Assembly (NCBI GenBank): GCA_018907035.1
Contig: JACCIC010000213.1
Location: 697,501 to 761,500, forward strand
Length of the DNA stretch: 64,000 nucleotides
Direction of reading: 5' to 3'
DNA from: Sycobia sp. Sy_11
Lineage: Eukaryota; Arthropoda; Insecta; Hymenoptera; Epichrysomallidae
In this document: piece by piece, positions 53,124-64,000 of the stretch
Layout of the letters: the number at the start of each line of letters is the position of its first letter
How positions within the stretch are numbered: position 1 is the first letter of the stretch
Program-made: the position numbers and the translations under genes
The notes under the pieces: generated by a model
What the model saw: only the letters and a program-made list of their open reading frames with translations
Database searches by the model: none
What the model was told of the DNA's origin: nothing

Positions 53124-55342
53124 TATACATTTGTATTTGTTTTAAATTGAACAATGGTATAGTCTTTTAAAAATAAATTTTAAACAATTATTTTTATATA
53201 AAATTAAATTATAAAATGATACTATTTTTAAAGTATCTTTTAATATCTTGATTTTATATCAAAATATATTATATGAATAAATATTGAAAATAATTATATT
53301 ATATTTGGTAAAGTTATCTTGTCATAGAAAACTACAGTCCATTTTATAACTTTATTTCAAACAATGATACTTTAACACCTTAAAATTTTTTTTCTCATAT
53401 AAAGCAGATGAACAGTACAAATAAATTAAACAATACAATTATATCTGCTGCTTTAATATAATATATGATTTAGAAATAAAATTCCATAATTATTTGAAAA
53501 TTTTAATCTCAATATCAGAAATAATAAAAAGTGCACCTAAATAGGTACACTGAAATGTTAATCTAATCTAATTAATCATTTCTATTGGAAAATAAAGATT
53601 TTGTACAACATTGTTCAGTCTCTCGACATCATATTTCATGCACCAACAAGATATTGTGTTCTGTCTTTCTATATTTATATATACAAAAAAAAAATACAAG
53701 TCAGTATAGCCATAACTGAAGATAAAAGTATTATAGAAGTTGTAATATTAAAACAAATTCTACTTTTTTTTACTCTACAAACGGTATAAGTTATTATATA
53801 AAGAAGAAGTGAAAAAGCTTTATTTTTGGAAGTAAAAGTATAGATGTATGTAAATAATTTATGTACCATTTCCTAATAAATATACATAATCAAAATAATT
53901 AAAACTTTAATAGACACTTGTGACTAAATATTTCCAAGCAAATAAGAATTATAAAAAAAGATCAAATATTTTATTTTTGGAAAATAAACTACATATTATA
54001 TATAGAAAAATTATCTGAAACAAATAGAAGAGGCGTTTTTTTAATCTATCAAAACGAATTTGAATAATTCTTATAAATTATATCATGCATTTTTCATTCT
54101 ATAGCAATACACTGCCAAAAACTAAACTAGCATTTGTTCCTATAAAAAAAGTACACTAAGACTTTTTCAGAAAATTCTTTTTTGTGATTAATCTAAAAAA
54201 GTCAAATCCAATTGACAACAGTTGAGTGCTTTGGACACAAACATTGTCAAATTCCAAAAACTGATTTTAGTAGATTTATTGACTGATAACTACTTTTAAT
54301 CAGTTTTGTGTGATTTTATAAACTAAATCAAAGTGCAGAATGTATCAAGGATGCTGAACATTAATTTCATTTAAAAAAAATGTATATTCAATTCAGAATA
54401 TTTTCAATGTATAAAGAGTTATAATGCATTGATTAAAAACTTTTAGTGAGCCTGAAAGTATTTAAATGATATATAATTAATACCGTGAATACAATTGGAC
54501 ATCTTTTTAAAAATATGTTAAAATACCAATTTTTATAATTTTACATATCAATATTTTTGAAGTGTCTAATTTTTTCAGTCTTGTTTAAAAAAGTATGTCA
54601 CAGACAACATTGTAGAATGAATAAACAATTGTTCTTAATCGATCGAAATTCAATAGATTGAATAATGTAAAATGTAAATCAACATGATTGTTCATTGATA
54701 CATAAACGATTTCAAGGCAGTCATTTTCGATACTAAGATTTAAATAAATGTACAGTATGGTATGAATGTGAAACTGTTTTGTAAAACTATTCTGAGTAAG
54801 AAAAAATTATCCGCGAATCTGCATAATAAAACTATAACTGTTAAAATATATTAGTTAAATGATTTAATTTTCTAAATCTTCATGCATTTAAGAATAAGTC
54901 TTGTTATATTTTGAAAAACAAAAATCACTTCTTGTAAACACTATAGTAAAGTTGAAGCTGGCTGAATTCTTTCACAAATATTTTAATCTATGTTTTAAGA
55001 ATAATAAGAAATCTCGAGTTTTATAAATTCCTTTAAAATATTTATTTAACACCATTTTACTTCCCTAACATCAGTTTTTATAAATAAATAACTCTAATTG
55101 AGTAGTGAAATAATCTCGCATAAAGGTTCAGTTTGCTTAATAAATAAACTTTATTTTTACTTTTAGATCCAGATTATTTATACAGTTTTTTTTAATGTCA
55201 AGTTAAAAGTTTTTTTTAAGACCAATACTTAGCATGTAGCTTATTCAATTGAAAAATTGATTTTTTAAGGCAATTAATAATTCTTACAAAAATATATATC
55301 AATAATTCTCAATTTATTCACATGATTGATGTAGATAACTCG

Positions 55343-55348
55343 TTTATT
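55343..55348 (-). terminator. Candidate poly(A) signal for ferritin heavy chain
   Basis: AATAAA on the minus strand about 230 nt past the stop codon. Confidence 0.45.
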
Positions 55349-55578
55349 ACAGAATAACAAGCTATATATATATAAAATGTTCTTTATACAATAACCGATT
55401 TATCACTACAGTACATGCTGTCCAATTGGACACACAAAACTGCCATAAAAAAATTACCAAAAAAACTGAAAAATAGGAGTATATCGTCTGTTTACAGAAT
55501 GAAAATTATTCTATATCTTAATTAAATAATTACATAATCATTTTTTTTTTAATATATCTCAAGATTTAAACAACACAT

Positions 55579-58500
55579 TTACACCTCTCCATTCAAGAGT
55601 TTTTTGTCAAACAAGAACTCTCCCAAGGGTCCATGTGATCCCATCATCTTACCCAAAGTTGAAATTTTTCCAGCTAAATCTCGCTGACCCTTGTATTGTT
55701 CATCGAGGAAATCTCCAGTTAAATAATCTACCAACTAAAATAAAATGTATTTTCAAGATTAGTTGTTTAGAAGTTGAAGTAATAACTAATATATTTTTTT
55801 AATTTTATACTTTTATTACTATTTTGAAATAACTATAAAAACAATAAATAATATTAAAAAATAATAATTTAACGTCTTATCAATATGTTAATTATTAAAA
55901 TATCAATTTAATTAGTACAAAAATATAAAAATTAAAATTTATTCTATAAAAATATTTTAAAAATTTGAAACAGCTTCATATATTTTTGATAAATTTTGCT
56001 TTAATAATTAGGAAAAATCTTATCTAACTAATCATTGTATCATATACTTACATGATAATCATTATATGCAAAGTCTTTTGGTGATTCGCAAACCATGATA
56101 ATATTGCGAATGCTGTTGGTGACCTGAGTCTCTAGATTTAGAGCATCAGTTAGTGCTTCAACACCAGTATTCCATTCCTCACGGATAGGCTTCAGTGGGA
56201 ACTTAAGGAGCTTACTCACATCACTGGTAAGTTGACCACGCATGAGCAAATATTCAATCACCTTAATGGCATGTTCACGTTCTTCACTGGCACTTTGTAT
56301 AAAGAGCTTGCTAAAACCTGGACGGTTGATAGTGTCCCGTGCAAAATGAGCACCCTAAAAAATAGAATTTTATTGTTTTAATAAAAATTTGCTTAATAAT
56401 ACATGAAGAAGAATGAACAATTATTAAGTATTATAGTCTTATAATTATTTTTTCGAATAATTATTCATAAAAATTTATTTCTAAGAAAATATTTCAGAAT
56501 AAATGACATATTTTCAGTTTTTATTCAAATTACTATACTTTTTTAACTAAACTTTTGAACTTCTAAAAGTGTTAATTTATTTCATTGAAAGTGTTTAGTT
56601 TTGTTTTAATACTTTACGCTTATTTAAAAAATTGTAAAAGTTTATGAAAAATACATAATAGTTTTCTTATATATTATAGGTAGTTTTGAATTAAAATATT
56701 ATAGTTATCAAAAATATAAATAAAAAATATTTTCAATTATTTCAATTTTTATTCTTACCATAGCAAGATAAGTCATGGCTGCTTCAATTTCTGTTTTTAC
56801 TTGTGCTTCAAGAGCTCTAATGCAAGGGCTTACCATATCTAACCATGCATGTGGAATATCAGCAGGTTTCATAGTACCTAAAATATTTTTTTATCAAATA
56901 GTTAATTATTCATTTATAAATTATTTAATATTACTTTAATAAAATTTTTTAATATTTAACACATAAATTATTGGATTTGTTATTGTCTTACAAAGATCAT
57001 CTATTATAAATTGTAACTAAATCATTTATAAATCTTGGTTTTATAATACAACCTACTACAGACTTTAGTAACTCACAAACGGTTACAATATTGTACAATT
57101 AGTATTATCTAAATAAATTTAATGTTGTTAAAGTTCAAGTTAAAAATGTCAGAAAATTACATAAAAGTATTGAAAATGTTCAATATAAAATACTGAGATA
57201 TTTAACATTCATACAGTGCATTTGATGATATATTGTTAATTTATAGAATTAATAATAATATGTTAACTTTGAAGAAGTATTACTTTTATTCACTACTAGA
57301 GAAATCCCTTAAACATTGAGAAGTTCATTATGACTAATGAAGCACAATTTTTAACTAACAATTTTTTATATTTTTGTATAGTGAATAGATTGAAAAGAAA
57401 CCAAAACAGTATTGATATTAATGTAAAAAATTTCAGTTTAAATGCTTATAAAACAATTGTAATCATGATATTGTATAATTTTAGTTACAAGATCATTAAA
57501 GCCTATACTATATTAATAATAAATAAATCAATATTTTTAACTATTGAATCCTTTAATTTTGCAATGTACAGCTGTAAAATTTGTACTTAATGATCTCCTA
57601 TCTTTCATTTAAATATGTAATCCCATAAAAATTTATCACAAGCTTATCACTTCAAAGCAGGAACAGTTGCTTTATCAGTGTTTTGCTAATATTGACCATT
57701 TCATGCATAATGTCCAAGAAATACATTAGATAATATCCAAATACTATTAAAAGTTTAATATGTGATGATATAAAGAACAATTTGTACAGAATGTATAGAG
57801 CATTAAGTATTCTCAAATTATCAGGACTAAAAGATAAATTAAAGATTAGTTTCATAACATTCTCATTCTTTTCAAGATTTTTATTATTCTTTGATACTCT
57901 ATCATGATACACATGCAAAGATAAAAATCTAGTTGACAACTTTGCAAGTTTTTTCATAAATATATTGTTTATTTATTAAAAGAATACTATTAATGTTAAA
58001 ATCAACTTACTCTATATACATTAAAAATAAAAAAAATAATAAAGATTTACAATTTAATCCATTGTGAAAAAATTTTATTCAATTAATAGAAAATCATTAA
58101 CATATAAGAAATGTTAGTATAGAATATTTAATATAAGAAAGCAATACTTATAGTGGAATAGGCATATTTCATTAAACTCTGAATCACTATGTGATCATAC
58201 GTTACTGGTGGTACTTTTTCCTTATCACGAGATAAATAATTATTAAATAAATTCTGCATTACTCATTTTTTAAAATTAATAAACTAGCTCATTTATTGAA
58301 ATACATTTTATTGTATTCTATTACCTAAAATTACATAACTATTGCACCAGTATTAATTATAATTGCTGAGTGATCTAAGCCAAATAAAATATTGATACGT
58401 CATTGTCAGATAGGTCATTGGTAGATAATATTACACTATAAAAAGTAACTCGTTCAAATAAACCTTTGTTTTACACTTGAATCAGAAATATGATTTTATT

Positions 58501-59264
58501 AATTATTTTTGCACTAAAAAAAGAAATTAATTAATGCTTTGTACTAAGTTATTAATAGATACATATCCTTGTCTTTGTTGTTGTATTTGTAAAATAATAA
58601 AAATAAAAAAAACTAATAATTTAAAGTTTCTCTTTGTTTTTTATTATAGATAGTTTAAGTTTTTTTTAATGTTTTCTTGTTATTCAATAGAACGTGCAAA
58701 TATTATAGTTCTCCAATTTTCAAGATCTGACTTTCGCTTATCAAACAGAAGTAATTCATAATTAATTTTTATCTCGTTCTTAAGAAAATTCTTTTTTTCT
58801 TTTTTAATTATTACTGCAATTCTTTATTCTTAAGGACATATTAACAAAGCCTGATTATAAACTAGTTACCACTTATAACATTGATCCTTTGTGGATTTCT
58901 TGGGACATTAACCTTTATGATCACCTAATAGAATTAGGAGTAGCGTACAGCAATAGCAAACAATTTTCTAATAACTTCTCAAAAGACATTATCCATCAAT
59001 CATACTTAATTAACTAAGTAATCACCATGAAATTCAAGGTCAAGGAACATTTTTTTATCTCTTTGTGCGACTCGTTATAACCGTAATTGATTACAAATTC
59101 CTTTTACTTTAGATATAACTTAAAAATCTTATAAAGTATCTGTTACAAATTCAAGGCATTAATAATTATTGTCAAATTAGAAAGTACTCACATTTAAAGC
59201 TGTCGGCGGTGCTAATACCGACAATGCACGACAATGCAAGAAAAACAGTGCAGAACAGCTTCAT
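55579..59264 (-). CDS. Fer1HCH: Secreted ferritin heavy-chain subunit
   Basis: Four exons (59264-59192, 56877-56759, 56354-56052, 55734-55579) join in phase to 216 aa. Residues 1-20 are a signal peptide (MKLFCTVFLALSCIVGISTA), as in insect ferritins that enter the secretory pathway. The mature part is a ferritin four-helix fold with the ferroxidase set intact: E54, Y61, E89, H92, E139 and Q178 (in KTEIEAAMTY, SEEREHA, NLETQV and LDEQ). It oxidises Fe(II) and stores it as mineral within a mixed cage with the light chain. An early Cys (C25) fits subunit disulfides known from insect ferritins. Intron 1 is 2.3 kb and other introns are 0.3-0.4 kb. A strong IRE lies in its leader. The gene is divergent from the light-chain gene. 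Confidence 0.97.
57652..58259 (-). other. Two unassigned ORFs inside ferritin intron 1
   Basis: On the same strand as ferritin, 58259-58128 reads MQNLFNNYLSRDKEKVPPVT then YDHIVIQSLMKYAYST and a few residues to stop. The frame 57957-57652 encodes 101 aa, Leu/Ile/Lys-rich with helical segments such as NLRILNALYILYKLFFISS. The first has protein-like composition, but no good donor/acceptor pair joins the two. I do not recognise either. They may be exons of a nested gene or chance frames in AT-rich DNA. Confidence 0.2.
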
Positions 59265-59355
59265 GATGGATGTCAGGTTGTTTTTTTTTTTTATTATTGC
59301 GTAGAGCGTGAAAAGTCTCGGATGGGCGAAAGAAAAATTGAATTCGTTATCGAAG

Positions 59356-59386
59356 CAACCTTTATACACACTGGCATAGAAGGCTG
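59356..59386 (-). promoter_or_regulatory. Iron-responsive element in ferritin heavy-chain 5' UTR
   Basis: Read on the minus strand, the loop CAGTGT (59373-59368) sits on a 5-bp upper stem, TATGC with GTATA (one G-U pair). An unpaired C bulge (59379) follows, then a 7-bp lower stem, CAGCCTT with AAGGTTG (one G-U pair). This is the canonical IRE layout that binds IRP1 when iron is low and blocks translation. It lies 92 nt upstream of the ATG. A TATA-like AAATATC near 59426-59432 would put the cap about 15-25 nt before the IRE, which suits cap-proximal repression. The structure is seen in the sequence; the cap position is inferred. Confidence 0.94.
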
Positions 59387-59560
59387 GCTTCTAACAGCGT
59401 CGTAGCTCTTTTCTTTCTGAGTGCCGATATTTACGCGTTGCTCTCAAAAGCTCTTCGACTTTTCAGACAAATAACAAGTGTGCACGGCCATTGGCCAGTC
59501 TTCTTACTCATACTGCGGAATTGCCAGGCGCGCGCGGGTGGGGATGCATGTGCGCGATGC
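59387..59560 (-). promoter_or_regulatory. Ferritin heavy-chain promoter region
   Basis: GC-richer DNA upstream of the IRE contains a TATA-like AAATATC (about 59426-59432) and a CCAAT box within GGCCAATGGCC (minus strand, about 59480-59490). A CpG-rich segment extends to about 59600. Core-promoter assignment is inference from position. Confidence 0.45.
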
Positions 59561-59786
59561 GATCCCTGGAATATTCGTCGTAGTTTATCAGCGACGTTGC
59601 CACGTCTTATCGACTCACTTATGCCAAATTAATAGCAGTTAAAATGGCTTGTCTTATTTTATTTACAATAGACAAAAAAATAAATAAAAAGGAAAAGTAG
59701 AAGAAAAAAAAATTAGGGACTGACAGCAAAAATGATTAGCGACATTATCTTCTTTTTATATATACACGTGTATATATTAGATACTT

Positions 59787-59788
<2 letters not shown>

Positions 59789-59852
<64 letters not shown>
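59789..59852. repeat. (TA)n microsatellite
   Basis: Pure TA tract of about 64 bp. Confidence 0.95.
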
Positions 59853-59853
<1 letters not shown>

Positions 59854-60441
59854 CTATTTGTACTTGTTAGAGCTTTTAGAAAAACGTTTATACTTTTTCC
59901 CAATATTCCTATACTCATCAAATTTCTTTTTCATTATAATTTTAAAATTTGACATATTTAAACATTAATTTTTCTGATTTTTAATTAATATGTTCGATTT
60001 ATAATATTGAATAATATTAAATCATCTAAGCAATATTGAAATTCATACATAAAAGCTATATAGAATCTCCTCGATAATATCAGAAATAGAAAGATCCTTA
60101 AATGACGAAAAATATTTAAATCAGCGATAAGAATACTCTGATCCTCTATCGCTGATAATAAGAGGCATGTGTCGTATTTTTTCTTTTTTCTTTCTTAAAA
60201 ATATAATATTATGGAAAATTTGTAAAATTGTATATCCGCGTGGGTAGTTACAAGCCGAATATTGTAATACATCGAAGCTACATATTATAATATTATAATA
60301 CATATAGTCATATTTGTACTATTACATACTTTATGTTACTGAAATTTTTAGCCAAAATATTGTAAAATTGGATTTCAATAAAAACTTTCGATAAAAAGTT
60401 TATTTTTAAATATAATAATAAAAATTTCATTGTTAACGATA

Positions 60442-60443
<2 letters not shown>

Positions 60444-60498
<55 letters not shown>
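60444..60498. repeat. (TA)n microsatellite
   Basis: Pure TA tract of about 55 bp, directly abutting a mariner-like end. Confidence 0.95.
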
Positions 60499-60500
<2 letters not shown>

Positions 60501-60502
<2 letters not shown>

Positions 60503-60518
60503 TGTCTAAAAAGTTTCG
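60501..60518 (+). mobile_element. Possible solo mariner-type terminal repeat
   Basis: GTTGTCTAAAAAGTTTCG resembles ends of insect mariner elements (pattern GGTTGTCCAAAAAGTTTCG, recalled, not searched) and starts next to TA, the mariner target. No matching inverted end or transposase frame was found nearby, so at best it is a remnant. Confidence 0.25.
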
Positions 60519-62559
60519 ATTCTTTATTACATCGAGAACTATAAAATAATATTAATAAAAATTGATGTTTTTTTTTACAGATCCAAAGGAATTTACAATA
60601 ACGCCCCATCCATATAGCTATCGTTTATCTATGCACAATGTAAATTCAATTATTTCCTTTATTATGAGCTATAGCCATTATCTTTTATCAGCGAAACCGC
60701 AAGGCAACAGCTTCCGTTACAATATAATAATAATATAATTTTAAACCGTGTTTGAAACCATACTGCATTGTATGGAAATTTTTCAAGGAAAGTTTGGTCA
60801 CACCGAGAATTGTAATATTATTATGTTCGTCTACGTCTTTTGTTCAATTGTTGCTATAGTCTTGTATTAATATTGATCAATAGAAATTGTTATTTTAATT
60901 TTTGAATTGCAGGATTAATTTATAAAAATTATTAGTAAATTTAATAATTACAAATAATTTTCTTCTCGTTACTTTATAGAGGCATAGATTTGTTAAACAT
61001 TTTCCATAAAAAAATCCTGCAATCTAATTATAGTCTTTATGTACAGATTAAATGAAAAGATATACAGTTGCAAAAAGCGCTAGATTATGTCGCAATATAT
61101 ATATTTTATCTCGGCTTATTTATCGGACATATTTTATTAAAATTTTCACAATGACAACGTATCTTTTCTTATTCGAACAAACAGGTGTATAAACTGATTG
61201 AATTTTCAGTAATCAGCCTACAATCTCTATATAGAACAGATCTTAGATAACATAAATTAATCTGTCGTTATTTTATGATTATAATAAGTATATTCTTATT
61301 ATAAAGACTTCAAAGGTATTCGGCGAGAATAAAATTATTTAAATTTCAAAAAAATATTATACATCTAAATTAAATTATGCTTTTATGTATAAAGATATTT
61401 ATAGATTGGTATAAAGTACAAAAATAGCTTTATTCGCGATGATTTTGTATTTATAAGATAAAATTATATCAATTTGCTGTCGCTAAAATTATATCAATAT
61501 TTTTATTGCCTTTGTTACAATATAAAGGTAACAAATAAAGTATAGTCAGGATTGTTTCATGGCTATTGAATAATATATATATAATCTCGAACTATTCAAT
61601 TTCTCGAAAGCGTTATTGCAAAATAATGTTCATCGGATTTTTTAGTGTCAGAGATTCAGCTCGTTATACATACTTTACATATTTCATTAAAAGTCCGCTC
61701 TGGCCCATACAATACACAAATAGATGAATTATTTCTGTAACGCAGAAAGAATAAACAATATAAATAATACATATTTGTTTTAATTATTAAAAAAACATTA
61801 GTTCCTACTAAAACGTGACAAAGGCACTTTATGACATGGATTAATAATATTTTTCGTCATGCATCCTGCGTGATTAATAAAACCTATATGAAATTATAAA
61901 ATTCTAAAAAATATATTACTCATGATATTTGTCAATAGATAAAATATATACTTATTGTTCTGCATTATTTTTAGATTATAATTATATACATAAATCTTTT
62001 ATTATTGCTATCGAGATAGACGGATAACGCGTTAAACATATGAATAATTTAAATCATAAATAATTTAAACATCAAAAATGAGCCTTAATTAATATGTAAT
62101 GAATCAAAGTCTGTTATAGATTATTTTAAATTTTAATTGTTTTATTCGTTATCATATTAGTAATATTTTTCTTAACAAAAGCTAGAAAAAAAAAATTCTC
62201 ATTGGAAAACATTTCGCAATCGTTTTCTATACGCTAGACTAAAGAGAATGTATTCTAAATTCCGCGAATAGTCTTAGAATGATCTTTAAATGTGTTTTAA
62301 AACGTTTCCATACACATATTACAAGAAACAATTTCTTTAAAAACTCGTTTATTTGTTTTAAAATTATGCCATAATCTTGTGCAATATTTGAATCGAGACA
62401 GCTCAATTACGGGGAGAGCAAAAAGTTTTGACGAGAATGAAATCCCGAATTTTAACGGTGCGACAATTTTCAATCCGTCACACATTCTGTGGCAAAAGCA
62501 TAATAAATCTTTCTCGAAAATGTTGATAGAACTTTTTTAAATTTTTATCAATAATATAT

Positions 62560-62882
62560 GCGTAGACAAGAAAGACGGAGAATCGCCCGACTTTTGAATC
62601 CGGCAACGTCGCACGATGTACACAGTACAGTGCATGCTCGAATCGAATTAGCGCGTTCGTCGGCGGCGGCTCGGTTGCGCGTGTATGCGTAACCTACTCA
62701 AACTCCCAATGGTGCTCCGATATAATGCCTGCCCCTACCACCGCTTTGCAATCGCCGACCACAGCCGCACCGACCGCGAATACGCAGTAGCCGAAGTTTC
62801 TTCATTGTTTAGCACAGCGTCGAAGCGAGAGTATTCACGCTTTTTGCTAAACATCACCGTAGATTCTTCTACCCACTGCGAG
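62560..62882 (+). promoter_or_regulatory. Probable ferritin light-chain promoter and non-coding first exon
   Basis: A CpG-rich block ends at a strong donor, CTGCGAG|GTACGT (exon end 62882), and the next acceptor on this strand opens the light-chain start exon at 63827. A TATAAT motif at 62721 could place the start near 62750. A 66-codon frame from 62685 would run over the splice and past the ferritin ATG in another frame if transcription begins upstream of it. I found no canonical IRE here: the CAGTGC at about 62628-62633 lacks a pairing upper stem. Confidence 0.5.
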
Positions 62883-63831
62883 GTACGTATCGATACAATA
62901 TAATAAAAATTTTTAACTGGACTAATAGGGTCAGAGTTTTTTCTCATTCTGAGCACCGAATCAGCAGTTGTATTATTCGACCGTTTTTGACATTCCCTTC
63001 ATTTCGGAGCAAAACAGTTGTTTGTACTCGCGCACATATAACGTAGAAGGGTTGCTTACGTCTGTCACAAAGTTGAGAAATCATTTACATTTTTGTTATC
63101 GTTGTTGTGCACTCCGCAATGAGTCGTTATGATGCGTCATTAAAGAAGAGAGAGAGTGCGACCAATTTACGCAGAAGCTATAATCGTGCCGTGCCTCGAT
63201 AAAAGTACTGTAAGGACTTTGTTCACGCATGTCCCCGAACAAATCGCATGATATGTGATAAATATTAATATACCATATTAATCGTTATGTAGTTCCGGGA
63301 TAATAATCTTGATATTAGTATTGAAATATAAGTATTCCATTTTATCTTACAATCAATACTTTAAATTATTGATATAAAATCAACAAACTTACGTATTTAG
63401 TTTACGGTGCTTTGGAAATAGTCTAATTCAGCTTACATTGAATTATAGCTGTAAACGAAGCTCGTAGAATATTAAAAAAAGAGTAATAGAAAATCACTAA
63501 CCATTTTAGCAATACATGACATTTATTTTTCATTATTTTTTTGTAATTGATAAAAAGTTAATTAATCTTATTGTCACACAGAATATTCAATAAATTAAAA
63601 AAAAATTATTAGAAGACCTTTAATTAATATTAATCTTACATATATATTATTGTACTCTTTATAACCTAAAACATAGTTTAGGTGTAGTAAAATATTTATT
63701 GACCAGTTAATCTTAATCTGGTTTAAAATTGATAATATTAACTTATCGACATAAAATAAATTAATTGTTAGATGTAATAAATACAAAACATCTATATATT
63801 AAATTTGATGTTATAATTGTTTTCAGCCAAA

Positions 63832-63940
63832 ATGTTTCTCTTTGGAGTTTTATGCACTTTGTTAGTTACTGCTTCAGCAGAATTCTGCTACAATGATGTC
63901 GAAACAGCTTGTAGTCCAAAGTTGACATCATCCTTTGCTG
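63832..63940 (+). CDS. Fer2LCH: Secreted ferritin light-chain subunit, first coding exon (partial)
   Basis: After the acceptor TTTTCAG (exon from 63827), ATG opens MFLFGVLCTLLVTASA, a signal peptide, then EFCYNDVETACSPKLTSSFA with the exon ending at G|GTAAAT (63940, one base into the next codon). Signal peptide plus an early two-Cys segment matches the N-terminus of insect secreted light-chain ferritins. The head-to-head partner is the heavy chain, with which it co-assembles. The four-helix body lies beyond the window, so identity rests on the N-terminus and neighbourhood. ATG to ATG distance to the heavy chain is about 4.6 kb. Confidence 0.85.
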
Positions 63941-64000
63941 GTAAATTATATTATGTATAATTTTACTATTATTTTTTTATACTACAATAATTGTTTATGT

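Larger units (their letters stand above)
52675..55578. other. Convergent 3' region of Kelch and ferritin genes
   Basis: About 2.9 kb of AT-rich DNA with no coding signal. It contains candidate poly(A) hexamers for the Kelch gene (near 53118) and for ferritin heavy chain (near 55343, minus strand). Confidence 0.6.
59600..62600. other. Spacer between divergent ferritin genes
   Basis: AT-rich, no coding frame recognised. It contains two long TA tracts and a possible mariner-type end, described separately. Confidence 0.6.

Noticed and set aside
57330..57590. 86-codon plus-strand frame antisense to ferritin intron 1
   Set aside because: Asn/Ile/Lys-rich, typical of chance frames in AT-rich DNA.
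62620..62640. Possible IRE around CAGTGC upstream of the light chain
   Set aside because: Bases flanking the loop do not pair (A against A at the closing position) and there is no C bulge or stem.
62685..62903. 72-codon plus-strand frame near the light-chain ferritin
   Set aside because: It lies in the probable non-coding first exon and crosses a strong donor; no family resemblance.

Overview
The window looks like nuclear DNA from an insect, most likely a hymenopteran. Genes are broken into small exons by GT/AG introns. Background is very AT-rich with GC-rich islands, and (TA)n, (CA)n and (GA)n microsatellites are dense. Two secreted-type ferritin subunit genes sit head to head, an arrangement known from insects. 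The order-level assignment is inference, and nothing bacterial or viral was seen.

Five complete protein genes and one partial gene could be modelled exon by exon with consistent reading phase. They are: (1) a RalGPS-type Ras-family GEF on the minus strand (13500-18674, 11 coding exons, 619 aa); (2) NAF1, an H/ACA snoRNP assembly factor, on the plus strand (23022-26038, 6 exons, 548 aa); (3) riboflavin kinase on the minus strand, tail to tail with NAF1 (27031-27821, 4 exons, 148 aa); (4) an IVNS1ABP-type BTB-BACK-Kelch protein on the plus strand (43541-52674, 7 exons, 707 aa); (5) ferritin heavy chain on the minus strand (55579-59264, 4 exons, 216 aa); (6) the first coding exon of ferritin light chain on the plus strand (63832-63940), which runs off the right edge.

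Region by region: 1-13.4 kb has no convincing coding gene. It has a GC-rich, promoter-like first 2.8 kb and a long AT-rich stretch. 13.5-20.2 kb is RalGPS with its probable 5' UTR exons and GC-rich promoter. 20.2-22.5 kb is repeat-rich and contains a decayed inverted repeat. 22.5-28.7 kb holds the convergent NAF1/RFK pair. 29.0-29.8 kb has small GC-rich exon-like blocks of unknown identity. 30-43.4 kb is promoter-like and microsatellite-rich DNA, probably upstream sequence or a 5' UTR intron of the Kelch gene. 43.5-52.7 kb is the Kelch gene. 55.6-64 kb is the ferritin pair.

The clearest functional relationship is the ferritin pair, whose two products co-assemble into secreted ferritin. A textbook iron-responsive element (CAGUGU loop, 5-bp upper stem, bulged C, 7-bp lower stem) lies in the heavy-chain leader at 59356-59386, so iron-dependent translational control is well supported. 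No clearly new biological system was found. The best second-look items are the IRE and ferritin layout, a RalGPS uORF that overlaps the start codon, the unidentified exon-like blocks near 29 kb, the inverted repeat near 21.4-22.0 kb, and the abrupt GC shift inside the Kelch gene.
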